From Planctomycetaceae bacterium (GTDB lineage Bacteria > Planctomycetota > Planctomycetia > Pirellulales > Pirellulaceae), in NCBI GenBank assembly GCA_020638975.1, contig JACKHN010000002.1:372001-436000 (forward strand): a stretch of DNA of 64,000 bases. The letters are read 5' to 3'. Both the position numbers and the translations under genes were made by a program. This document shows, piece by piece, positions 1 through 10,684 of the stretch. Below the pieces are notes generated by a model. It ran no database searches, had not been told where the DNA came from, and worked only from the letters and a program-made list of their open reading frames with translations. Each line of letters opens with the position of its first letter. Positions within the stretch are counted from its first letter, which is position 1.

Positions 1-1
1 G

Positions 2-901
2 GATGCGTCAGGTGTTATCAAGGATGCGCAGACGAAGACCGATGTGGTCAACGCAGCAAGAGTCGTCGACACGGTCGTGGCGGAGTTCGCGAAAGTCGTT
101 CCGGACACAAGTGTCGAACCGATAGGAGAACGTTCGTCAACGATCGATGATCATTTGACTCGTAATGCGCGGCTGGCGCGCGCGCGATTGCGGTATCAGC
201 TCTTTGAACGGTACGTGAAGCTCGATGAAAGCCAAGTGACCGATGAACTCATGGGTCCACTGGGCGGTGACTTTGATGCGTTGGCTGCTCTGAACGCAAA
301 GGAGATGAACGTCGCTGATCGCGCAGAGCTGTTCGAGATGCGTGCTGTTGTTCGACATTGGCTGCAGCAGCACAACCGTGACATGGTGGGTGATACGCTT
401 GTCGAATACTCGCGTGCCTTAGAAGCCGATCCACAAAACGCATCGCTCCGCATGCAACGTGGCTGGTTACTCGCAAAGACGCAACGACAGGCCTTGGAGG
501 ATTTCGAAGTTGCGATCAATGCAGCCGATCCTGCGGAAAGCAATCGCATTACACGGGCTCTCGCTCACAGCGGGCGAGCCTACGTTTACGCGATGGAAGG
601 GTACGAAGACGACGCCATTGCGGCGGCGGAACAAGCATCGGCACTTGCGCCAGAGAACGAGGATGTGCAATTTAACGCGGCCATTGCCTACTCGCTCTGC
701 GTCGAACTCGCGAAACGTGATCCGGCCCAGGCGGCGTCGGCAGGCGAGTATACCGACCGCGCAGTCATATTGCTGAAGAAATCGCTTGAAATGCGGCGGA
801 ACCGCGATCCACAATGGAACGAGAAGTGGCGGCGACTACTAGCGGAACCAGGGTTCACCGCGATTCGAGACGACGAGGGATTCAAAGCTTTGCTGCAATG
901 A
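2..901 (+). CDS. TPR-repeat protein, C-terminal part
   Basis: The frame is open from the first bases of the window to the TGA at 899-901, so only the C-terminal 299 residues or so are visible. A GTG at 44 is in frame, but I do not take it as the start because the frame continues upstream without a stop. The middle part has paired helices with TPR-like spacing (for example EADPQNASLRMQRGWLLA and the helix around EQASALAPENEDVQF). The tail EPGFTAIRDDEGFKALL resembles the end of planctomycete Ser/Thr kinases and other large proteins with TPR tails. Whether a kinase or another catalytic domain lies upstream cannot be seen. The next gene starts 30 bases downstream on the same strand. Confidence 0.7.
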   Translation, partial: DASGVIKDAQTKTDVVNAARVVDTVVAEFAKVVPDTSVEPIGERSSTIDDHLTRNARLARARLRYQLFERYVKLDESQVTDELMGPLGGDFDALAALNAKEMNVADRAELFEMRAVVRHWLQQHNRDMVGDTLVEYSRALEADPQNASLRMQRGWLLAKTQRQALEDFEVAINAADPAESNRITRALAHSGRAYVYAMEGYEDDAIAAAEQASALAPENEDVQFNAAIAYSLCVELAKRDPAQAASAGEYTDRAVILLKKSLEMRRNRDPQWNEKWRRLLAEPGFTAIRDDEGFKALLQ

Positions 902-931
902 TGCAGCCCGATCACCAACAATCATCTTCCC

Positions 932-3900
932 ATGCCACTTCGCACGACAACTCGACGACCGCAGCGTCACCAGCGCGGCAACTCCAGCGTCTTTCGCCGA
1001 CGCCTGATGTTCGAATCGCTGGAAGACCGGCGGTTGCTGACGATCCTCGTCACCAATACGAATGATGACGGCCCCGGGTCGTTACGCCAGGCGATCGTCG
1101 ATGCAAACACGGCGACTGTTGCCGAGCAGATCGCATTTCAAATTCCAGCTAGTGATCCGGGATTCGTTGATGTCGACAATGGCAGTGGCCTATTCGGCTC
1201 GGACGCGGATGCCGATGTCTTTCGGATTGCCCTTGCTTCCAACCTGCCCGCTCTCAACAACTCGCTAGGTCAACCGATTCGCCTGGACGCGACGACACAA
1301 ACGGCCTCGACCGGCGACACCAACCCTCACGGTCCGGAGATTGAACTGGATGGCTCGGCGTTCTCGAACGGACATGGGCTCGTGCTTGACAGCGGCAACA
1401 TCGAAGTGCGTGGCCTGAACATCCACAGTTTTAGTGTTCTCGGCGTTCTGGTTCGCGGAGATGACGTTACACTCGGCGGAAACTACATTGGCACTGATGC
1501 CACCGGGCGAATCTCCATGCCGAACGCCGTTTGGGGAATACAGTCGTTTGCCGCAAGAGTAACGATCGGCGGGCCGACTGCCGCTGACACCAATATCATT
1601 TCGGCCAATGGAGGCAATGGGATTGAGATTGGTGCCGGTAGCAGCGATGTCATCGTGCAAAACAACCTGATTGGGACGGACGCGACCGGCACCGTCGCCA
1701 TTGGGAACGGGCTTGATGGCGTTGAAGTCTACGAGTCGTCCAATGTGGAGATCGTTGACAATGTAATCTCTGGCAACGACTCGTATGGTATCGACATCTT
1801 TCGTGGCACGACGAATGTTTCGATTACCGGCAACTTCATTGGCACCAACATCGATGGTTCGGCACGCCTGGCAAATGGTGCGGCAGGAGTCGGGATCGGC
1901 GACAGTTCGTTGATTACGATAGGCGGTCTCGTGCCGACCGAGATGAATGTAATCTCTGGAAATCTCGGGCAAGGAATCTTCATCGGCGCGAGCGACAGCG
2001 TGACCCTATTGGGCAACCACATTGGGGTCAATCGCGTGGGAGATACAGCGATTGGCAACGGCAGTCCTGGAAGAGACTCCCACGGCATCCGTATCGAGCA
2101 TGGTTCAACCAATATTACCATTGGAGTTCCCGGTGCAGGTAACGTCATCTCAGGCAACCTATCACGGGGAATTGGCGACACGGTCGTCGATCGACTGACC
2201 ATCCAGAGCAACTTCATCGGCACAGATGCAACCGGGACGTTTGCTATTCCCAATCAACACGACGGCATTGGCTTTGACGGCGCGTCCAACGTGCTCATCG
2301 GCGGCGATACGCCGGCGCACCGCAACGTAATCGCCGGCAATGCCCGCAACGGCATCGACATCAATCACGGAACCAACATCGTCATCCGTGGCAACGTCAT
2401 TGGGCCAGATGGCACTGGGACAGTAGCACTCGGCAATGAGGTTGGCGTTGCGGTTTCAGACAGCGGTGTTTCAATCACAGACAACTTAATCTCGGGTAAT
2501 AACCAGAGTGGTGTCAGGATCAACGAATCTGGCTTTTCTCCAACCTCGCTCGAATGGCTCGTTTCGGATGGCGGCAATGGACACTTCTACGTACTCACGC
2601 CTGCTCGGACTTGGGCCGTGTCCGAAATGCTGGCCGCTACATTTGGCGGCCATTTGGCTGACGTTGTTGATCTGGCTGAGAACGACTTCCTCACGTCAAA
2701 CTTCGGGAACGCGTCTCCGTGGATCGGGCTCACTGATCAGGATCTTGAGAACACGTTCGTCTGGAGTTCCGGAGCGAGTTACGATCCCAACAGCTTCACT
2801 CGCTTTAACGGCATTGAACCCAACGGTTCGACGAGTGAGAACTATGTTCAGTTGCTCGATACCGGATTTTGGAACGACTTGCCAGGTTCCCGCTTTCATC
2901 AAGCGATCTGGGAATTTGCATCTATGCCCGATTTGGGCCAGATCCAAGCCGCCTTCAGTAGTGTAACACTAACCGGGAATCGTATCGGCACTGCAGTCGA
3001 TGGAACGGAGGCACTCGCCAATCAGGGCAGTGGAGTCCAGATTGACAATGCGTCGCACACCAACGTCTTCAACAATTTGATTTCCGGTAACACCGGTTCT
3101 GGGATTCTGATCGAAAACGGGATTAACAACGTGATTGGTGGCGTTGTAACTGGGGCTGCGAACACGATCACAAACAACGGTGGTATTGGCGTTGCCGTAT
3201 CCGGTGATTCTTCACGGGGGAACGTGATTCGCGGCAACTCGATTTTCACGAACGCATTGTTGGGTATCGATCTCTTAGGTTCGACAATCGATGATCTACT
3301 CGACGCAGACACAGGCCCGAATGGTCTACAAAACAAGCCGGTCATCACCGGCACATCGGGATCGAGAGTTTTTGGCAGGCTAAATAGCACGCCCAATTCA
3401 GTATTCGACATCGACATCTACGCGACAGACACGCCCCCTGCTTTGGACGCGGAGGGGCAGACTTGGATTGGCTCAGTATCCGCGACCACGGACTCTGCGG
3501 GCGACGCGACTTTTTCGCTCGACGCATCATCGCTTCCAACAGCATTCTTAACCGCCACGGCGACCGATGCCGCAGGAAACACTTCGGAATTCTCTGCCGC
3601 TTTCGAGAGCGTCGCTCCAACCATGACTGACCTGTCAGTGACGATCACGGACAATCGGTCGACGGTAAATCGGGGTGATGAAGTTGTTTATCTGGCAGTC
3701 GTCGCCAACAACGGACCAGACACAGTCACGGGTGCGACGATCAGTACCGACATTGATTTGCGACTAACACGCGTTTCCTACGTTAGCAATGCCTCGGGAG
3801 GAGCGACTGGTAACGGCAGTAGTCTCGGCCAGTTCCTGCAAGAAACTCTAACATTGCCGCCTGGGTCCAGCGTCACTTATCAGATCACCGGAGATGTTAG

Positions 3901-6900
3901 TTCAGACGCAAGCGGAACTCTGTCGAAGCGAGTATCCGTCGCTGTGCCTGCGAATGCCATCGATACAAACCCGCTCAACAACACTGACGCCGATACGACA
4001 CTGATCAGCGATGTCATCTCACCGCAAACATTTCTCGTCACGAACACCAACGATTCGGGCGGTGGTTCGCTGCGCGAAGCTATACTCAATGCAAATCGCT
4101 CCGTGGGATCAGCGAGCATTCAATTTGCGATTCCAGTGACGGATCCCAACTTCATCAATATCGACTCACCTGCTGACACCGGTGGCGACGCCGAGGGAGA
4201 CATCTTCGTCATTCGTCCTTTGACGCCTCTACCATCGCTCTCCAACTCCAGTTTCAGCATCACCATCGATGGAGGTTCCCAAGCTGCGTTCCTCAGCGAG
4301 ACAAATCCTTTGGGGCCGGAGATCGTACTGGACGGAAGTCTTCTGGGTGGCAGTGGTTCGACAAACAGTGGCTTGCGCGTGGTGTCAGACGCAAACGCAA
4401 TTAGCGGTTTGAGCATTCAAAATTTCCGAGACGCCGGATTGGTGATTTCGGGAGACGCAAACTCGATATTCGCGAATTACATCGGCGTTGATCCGACGGG
4501 GCGCGCGGCTCGTGGGAATCAGGTCGCCGGTATCGTGATCGCTGCATCCGCGTCGCAGAACATGATCGGGGGCGATCAGATGTCAAGCGGCAATCTGATA
4601 TCGGGCAACGCAGTAGGAATCGAGATCTCCGGTACACAGACCCAGGTCCAAGGCAACTTGATCGGTACGGATATCACAGGCACGGTTGCGATCCCCAACT
4701 TGGCCGACGGCATCGTGCTGAAAGCAGGAGCGACCCATACGACGATTGGCGGCGTATCAGCGCTCGACGGAAATTTCGTCCTCGCCAGCGATGATCGCGT
4801 TACGGCAACCGTCTCCAGCATCACGCTCGCGGAGGGGACGAGCGAAATCCGTGGTTCCGTCTTCCACGATGAAAACGCCAATGGCGTTCGCGACACCGAC
4901 TTAGTGGTTGGCGGCGAGCCCGATATCGTCATTGTGCTGGACAGATCGGGTAGCATGAGCGATCCATTCGGCAGTGTGAACGGGAACGCGAGGCCCATTT
5001 CACGCCTCGATGCGGCGATCGAAGGGATCATCAAGTTGCTAGACACCCTCGTGCAACGAGGATTTGGTGACGAAGTTGAAGTTAGTGTTGTGTTGTTTAG
5101 CGATTCGGGGACACCGCTCGATCTCAATCCAACCGCCCCGGGAACCCAAGACTTTACTTCCCTGACGGCCGATCGCGACGGGAACGGAGTGTTGGACATC
5201 ATACAAGCGTTGGGCAAGGTCGCGGCCTCGGGATCGACGAACTACGAAGCTGCGTTGCGAACCGCGACGGCAGTGCTTAGAGCACATGCTTCTTTAGCCG
5301 GTCAGTCTAATGTGATCTTCCTCTCAGATGGCGAGCCACAGTCAGGGTCTTACGGTGACGAAGCCACGACGCTGCGTCAGATGGGAACCAATCTCCAAGC
5401 CTTCGGTATCGGCGCGGAAGTGCCACTGGACGCTCTTCAGATCATCGACGCCAACACACAGAGAATCGAGAACACGGAGCAGTTCGTCAGTGTCTTCACG
5501 GGAGCCGATCCGAGCAGCGTCACGTTCGTCGAGCCGGGTTTGGCGAATCGATTGGTCTACCTCGACACGAACAAGAACGGACGCCTTGATCCGAGTGAAC
5601 GTTCGACCGTAACGGACCTCACGGGTGAGTACACGTTCGCAGGCCTGCCGCCTGGCACGTATTCGGTCGTCGTGGACACGAGGTTGGGCGCCAGCAACTT
5701 GATCTCCGGGAACGCTGGCAATGGTGTCACGATCACGCAGCAGGGGACGGCTTTCAACTCAGTGCTGGGGAATCTGATTGGTACGGACTTGCACGGCGAA
5801 TCGGCTCTGGCAAACGGAGGCAGTGGAATCGCGATTACCGCCGGCGCTTCTAGTAATGTCATCGGTGGCGGCACAGGGGCGACTCAGAACGTAATCTCTG
5901 GAAACACGGCGTACGGCATCATCCTCTCAGGCGTGGGGACAATTTCGAATATAGTGCAAGGCAATATGATCGGCACAAACATTCGGGGTACCAACAAACT
6001 TGCGAACGAAACGGGCGGTGTATCGCTGACCGGCGGCGCGTCGAGCAACACGATTGGCGGAACTGCCGTCGCCACGCGAAACGTGATCTCCGGGAACAAT
6101 GGAAGCGGTGTGTCTCTATCGGGATCGAATACTCTGTCGAACACGATACAAGGCAATCACATCGGCACGGACGCGTCGGGCACCATGGTTGTTGGTAGCG
6201 AAGACGTCGCTATGGAAACGCCCAGCACAACGGTAGCTAGTGAAGATCGTATCGGCATCGTGATCTCCAACGGCGCTTCGCACAACATCGTCGAAGCAAG
6301 GAACATTATCTCCGGAAACGCAGACGGTGGAATCTCTATTCTTGGGATCGAATCCACGGGCAATCTGATTCGAGGGAACGTGATCGGCACTGGGGTCGTA
6401 CGGTCGCAACAGATCGGCAACGGTGGCCAAGGTGTGGTGATCCAGGACGCCTCTGGGAATGTGATTGGTGGGCTGGACGCGTCCGACGGGAATATCATTG
6501 CGTTTAATCATAGAAATGGCGTGTTGATCATCTCGGGCGAACGAAATCGGATTCTCTCGAACTCGATCTTTGGAAACTACGCGTTGGGAATCGATCTCGG
6601 TGCTGACGGTCCCACGGCGAACGACTCGCGGGATGAAGATACCGGCCCCAATCAGTTACAAAACAAGCCAGAACAGCTAACTGCGGCAGTGACTTCGGCT
6701 GGGGAAACGGTCACAGTCAAAGCAGCGTTCTCCTTGCCGACAGCAACCACACTGACTGGGCCGATTACTATTCAGTTCTTTCTCGCCGATCTCGATGGGC
6801 AAGAAGGCAGTACGCTGATTGGCGTTGATGAGGTGACGGCAATCTCGCCTGGGGCAAGATACGAAAGTACTCTAGATCCGTCATCGTTCACCAAGATCAA

Positions 6901-8269
6901 CGTGCAGGGCAACGTCCTCGTAGCAACGGCGACGGACAGCCAGGGGAATACTTCCGAATTCTCGGACGTGGCCTTCATTCAACCACCACCCAATACGCCA
7001 CAACAACTTAACGACGCGGCCCAAGCGATCCTGAACCGGGCATCGACGTCCATACAAAGCACGCTCGATTTGGAACCACCAGACATTGGCTCCATCGATT
7101 TGCCTCTGCCGATGAAACTCGAATCAGGTGACAAAACATTTCTGGGCATCGTCGATATCGAGTTGTCGGAATCGCGGGCGAAGACGCCTGATGCGATGCA
7201 GCGTATCCACTTTCAGTTTTTGGGAAGCGAAGCGTTCACAAAATCAGATCTGCAAACGATCCTCGCCAATGACAACGGTTCTGCGGAATTTGAGAAGCAG
7301 CTTTTTGGCGGGCGCGTCGACCTGGGTGAAAACTTGGTGGCATTTATCTGGGTCGACCCACCGGCCTGGAGCGTCAAGACCAGCACCACTAGCGAACCTG
7401 TATTCGACAGTGAATTGCGGCAGTCGACGCCGGACGGAGGAGCAAAGTTTTCGACGGGTGCATTTAGACAAGATGTGTTGGAAAGCATCGTGACTCCTTT
7501 TAGCGATCGAGAGACGCTGTCGGTATCTTTGACGCCTCCACAAGGGGAGCCTTACCGTGGTGGCGTCAACATCTACGCCCTCGTTGATGGGCGGTATCAA
7601 CTCAACTATCGCACCACATTTGATAGCAGCGGACTGGTTGAACACTCGCAACTCGATTTATTATTTAGGCCCAGCCGCGCTCCACGGCAACTCCTCGTCT
7701 TTGCTCCGCACACAAGTACTTCGACGACACCTGAACAAGATCTGAGTACGAAAATCACCGCCGTCGACGCTCCGGCACCACTCACCAGGTTCGTGAGCCA
7801 AGAAGCTATCGGTTCTCGATACTATGATTCTGTTGCCGGAAGCCAAATGGACCTCGAGGAGCAGCTGCTGCGAACGCTGGAAGAACTCCTGGAGGGCCTC
7901 AAGGGAATCTGGGAGGACCTTCAACAGTCAGTCGGCGGCCTTAGCAACCTTGGTGTGGAGACGATGCAGCGACTGAAGTCTGGAAGCAGTCTCCAAGCAC
8001 TATCGCGACGGTTTCTAGCAATTTCAAACGGCCCAGACACTGCAGAAGCGACTTCCGCAGCCTATGGCATACGGCGCATCCTTCTAGACGCGTGGTCTGC
8101 GATTGCGAATCAAGCGATCGCGTCGGAGCCGCGACCTGCGGCAACGGAACCGCCGGACGCGGTTGAATCGAGCCAAAGCGTGGACGGTACTGACTCCATG
8201 AAGCAGACTGCCGCCGCGCTTCCCACGACCGAAACGTCAACGACCACAAACGCTAGTAGCGGCGAGTAA
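932..8269 (+). CDS. Giant secreted right-handed beta-helix protein with C-type lectin, DUF11-like and vWA modules
   Basis: A 2445-residue protein. The N-terminus is basic and carries the planctomycete surface-protein motif FESLEDRRLLT (LEPR-xLL-like) near residue 28, followed by a CSLREA-type sequence (GSLRQAIVDAN); a second one (GSLREAILNAN) lies near residue 1046. Most of the protein is made of short repeats of the form NVISGN..GI.I and N.IGTD..GT.A, typical of parallel beta-helix proteins. Other modules interrupt this scaffold: a C-type-lectin-like domain (about 539-665), a DUF11-like Ig-fold repeat (about 898-1025), and a von Willebrand A domain with a MIDAS motif DRSGS (about 1330-1525). 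The vWA domain lies between two halves of an SdrD/Cna-B-like segment (GSVFHDENANGVRD and YLDTNKNGRLD). The last 450 residues are not helix repeats and include an acidic coiled-coil-like stretch. No dockerin or sortase signal is seen. Adhesion or glycan binding at the cell surface is inferred. Confidence 0.85.
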   Translation: MPLRTTTRRPQRHQRGNSSVFRRRLMFESLEDRRLLTILVTNTNDDGPGSLRQAIVDANTATVAEQIAFQIPASDPGFVDVDNGSGLFGSDADADVFRIALASNLPALNNSLGQPIRLDATTQTASTGDTNPHGPEIELDGSAFSNGHGLVLDSGNIEVRGLNIHSFSVLGVLVRGDDVTLGGNYIGTDATGRISMPNAVWGIQSFAARVTIGGPTAADTNIISANGGNGIEIGAGSSDVIVQNNLIGTDATGTVAIGNGLDGVEVYESSNVEIVDNVISGNDSYGIDIFRGTTNVSITGNFIGTNIDGSARLANGAAGVGIGDSSLITIGGLVPTEMNVISGNLGQGIFIGASDSVTLLGNHIGVNRVGDTAIGNGSPGRDSHGIRIEHGSTNITIGVPGAGNVISGNLSRGIGDTVVDRLTIQSNFIGTDATGTFAIPNQHDGIGFDGASNVLIGGDTPAHRNVIAGNARNGIDINHGTNIVIRGNVIGPDGTGTVALGNEVGVAVSDSGVSITDNLISGNNQSGVRINESGFSPTSLEWLVSDGGNGHFYVLTPARTWAVSEMLAATFGGHLADVVDLAENDFLTSNFGNASPWIGLTDQDLENTFVWSSGASYDPNSFTRFNGIEPNGSTSENYVQLLDTGFWNDLPGSRFHQAIWEFASMPDLGQIQAAFSSVTLTGNRIGTAVDGTEALANQGSGVQIDNASHTNVFNNLISGNTGSGILIENGINNVIGGVVTGAANTITNNGGIGVAVSGDSSRGNVIRGNSIFTNALLGIDLLGSTIDDLLDADTGPNGLQNKPVITGTSGSRVFGRLNSTPNSVFDIDIYATDTPPALDAEGQTWIGSVSATTDSAGDATFSLDASSLPTAFLTATATDAAGNTSEFSAAFESVAPTMTDLSVTITDNRSTVNRGDEVVYLAVVANNGPDTVTGATISTDIDLRLTRVSYVSNASGGATGNGSSLGQFLQETLTLPPGSSVTYQITGDVSSDASGTLSKRVSVAVPANAIDTNPLNNTDADTTLISDVISPQTFLVTNTNDSGGGSLREAILNANRSVGSASIQFAIPVTDPNFINIDSPADTGGDAEGDIFVIRPLTPLPSLSNSSFSITIDGGSQAAFLSETNPLGPEIVLDGSLLGGSGSTNSGLRVVSDANAISGLSIQNFRDAGLVISGDANSIFANYIGVDPTGRAARGNQVAGIVIAASASQNMIGGDQMSSGNLISGNAVGIEISGTQTQVQGNLIGTDITGTVAIPNLADGIVLKAGATHTTIGGVSALDGNFVLASDDRVTATVSSITLAEGTSEIRGSVFHDENANGVRDTDLVVGGEPDIVIVLDRSGSMSDPFGSVNGNARPISRLDAAIEGIIKLLDTLVQRGFGDEVEVSVVLFSDSGTPLDLNPTAPGTQDFTSLTADRDGNGVLDIIQALGKVAASGSTNYEAALRTATAVLRAHASLAGQSNVIFLSDGEPQSGSYGDEATTLRQMGTNLQAFGIGAEVPLDALQIIDANTQRIENTEQFVSVFTGADPSSVTFVEPGLANRLVYLDTNKNGRLDPSERSTVTDLTGEYTFAGLPPGTYSVVVDTRLGASNLISGNAGNGVTITQQGTAFNSVLGNLIGTDLHGESALANGGSGIAITAGASSNVIGGGTGATQNVISGNTAYGIILSGVGTISNIVQGNMIGTNIRGTNKLANETGGVSLTGGASSNTIGGTAVATRNVISGNNGSGVSLSGSNTLSNTIQGNHIGTDASGTMVVGSEDVAMETPSTTVASEDRIGIVISNGASHNIVEARNIISGNADGGISILGIESTGNLIRGNVIGTGVVRSQQIGNGGQGVVIQDASGNVIGGLDASDGNIIAFNHRNGVLIISGERNRILSNSIFGNYALGIDLGADGPTANDSRDEDTGPNQLQNKPEQLTAAVTSAGETVTVKAAFSLPTATTLTGPITIQFFLADLDGQEGSTLIGVDEVTAISPGARYESTLDPSSFTKINVQGNVLVATATDSQGNTSEFSDVAFIQPPPNTPQQLNDAAQAILNRASTSIQSTLDLEPPDIGSIDLPLPMKLESGDKTFLGIVDIELSESRAKTPDAMQRIHFQFLGSEAFTKSDLQTILANDNGSAEFEKQLFGGRVDLGENLVAFIWVDPPAWSVKTSTTSEPVFDSELRQSTPDGGAKFSTGAFRQDVLESIVTPFSDRETLSVSLTPPQGEPYRGGVNIYALVDGRYQLNYRTTFDSSGLVEHSQLDLLFRPSRAPRQLLVFAPHTSTSTTPEQDLSTKITAVDAPAPLTRFVSQEAIGSRYYDSVAGSQMDLEEQLLRTLEELLEGLKGIWEDLQQSVGGLSNLGVETMQRLKSGSSLQALSRRFLAISNGPDTAEATSAAYGIRRILLDAWSAIANQAIASEPRPAATEPPDAVESSQSVDGTDSMKQTAAALPTTETSTTTNASSGE

Positions 8270-8305
8270 AAAAACTGCTGCGCCGGTTCCAAGCAACAAA
8301 GCAGC

Positions 8306-8331
8306 GAGGCGGCAAGCTAACTTGCCGCCTC
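8306..8331. terminator. Perfect hairpin between convergent genes
   Basis: GAGGCGGCAAG at 8306-8316 pairs perfectly with 8321-8331 around the loop CTAA. It lies between the stops of the giant gene (+) and the oxidoreductase gene (-), so it probably terminates both. There is no long U-tract on either side. Confidence 0.7.
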
Positions 8332-8363
8332 GTAAAACGCTTTCAGACGGGACTTGGTTGTGT

Positions 8364-9674
<1,311 letters not shown>

Positions 9675-9911
9675 GTTTGTACTCCGATTTTAGTTCCAAA
9701 AAGTTCCAATCAGTATCGCATTGAATATGACCAATCCGTCCTCATAACTCAACAAGCAATTGCGATCGGGCCCAAAAATCCGTATTGGAAGAAAATCACG
9801 ATCCTTGTAGACTCCCGCGTTCATTTCTCAGCAGATGGGTGCACGGTCGTAGGTCGCGACTGCTTATCGCACTCGACGATCTCGTCGTTCGGGCGGGAAG
9901 GAGTTGTTCCG

Positions 9912-10640
9912 ATGAAGCGTTTCGCTTTGATTGCAGCCATTTCGCTATTGAGTGCTGGCTGTCGCGCACCTATGCCTACTTGGGATAGCATCGGTCCCTA
10001 CGGGACGACGCGCGTTCCGCCCCCGCCGACCGGTGGCTACGGCGTCCAGCAACCCTACTACGCGCCGGGACCAACCACGGCTCCGCCGGCCACAGCCCCG
10101 CGAACGATCTCGCCGACAACCTCGCCTGTAGGAACAGGATTCCACCCATCACCCTCCAATCGATGGTCCAATATCGACGATCCTGCGGTTGGTCCGATCG
10201 CAAAAGACAACATCTGGGCACCAACGAGTCGCGAGTCGTCAAGCTCTCAAGTCGTCGATCTGCGAGATGCCGATATCGCGTTGGCCAGTCACGAGATCGC
10301 GGCTCCCTACGTTCCGTCGACTCAAGTCGTCGAGTACGACGGCCCGATTCGCATCCTGCCGCCGAACTCATCCTCGAGTTTTGCTGCGTCGACAATCGTA
10401 GAACCGCCGCGTCTGCGAGGGATGGTCATTAACGACACAACTCGCACTGCGGAACCTGCTCCGTTCATTCCCTCGGGCCGTGTGATCGATATCTCGCAGT
10501 TGCCCGATACACCCGTCGCCATGCGTTCGGACAGCAGTCGGTCGTCCACTACATCAAGTCAGTCCTCGACGGCACAAGCAACTGTGATCGATGGCGGATG
10601 GAAGTCGCGAACGACGACGCTGCGTGTTGCCGGCACCTAA
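9912..10640 (+). CDS. Proline-rich lipoprotein of unknown function
   Basis: 242 residues. The N-terminus MKRFALIAAISLLSAGC is a signal peptide with a lipobox (LSAG-C), so the mature protein would be lipid-anchored at Cys17. The next 50 residues are rich in Pro, Gly and Thr (RVPPPPTGGYG), and the rest is low in recognisable structure with many Ser/Thr. I do not recognise a family. The gene is divergent from the oxidoreductase and lies just upstream of the SecA-like gene on the same strand. Confidence 0.75.
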   Translation: MKRFALIAAISLLSAGCRAPMPTWDSIGPYGTTRVPPPPTGGYGVQQPYYAPGPTTAPPATAPRTISPTTSPVGTGFHPSPSNRWSNIDDPAVGPIAKDNIWAPTSRESSSSQVVDLRDADIALASHEIAAPYVPSTQVVEYDGPIRILPPNSSSSFAASTIVEPPRLRGMVINDTTRTAEPAPFIPSGRVIDISQLPDTPVAMRSDSSRSSTTSSQSSTAQATVIDGGWKSRTTTLRVAGT

Positions 10641-10684
10641 CGTCTCCGTCTTCGTGACCTCCCATCCAGCGGAGTACGGGTCTC

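Noticed and set aside
1265..2253. Long minus-strand frames inside the giant gene
   Set aside because: They are antisense to repetitive beta-helix codons and have no family pattern or ribosome sites.
1500..6500. Regular repeats that could suggest a CRISPR array
   Set aside because: They are degenerate codons for the beta-helix motif NVISGN...GTD within one gene; spacing and sequence vary.
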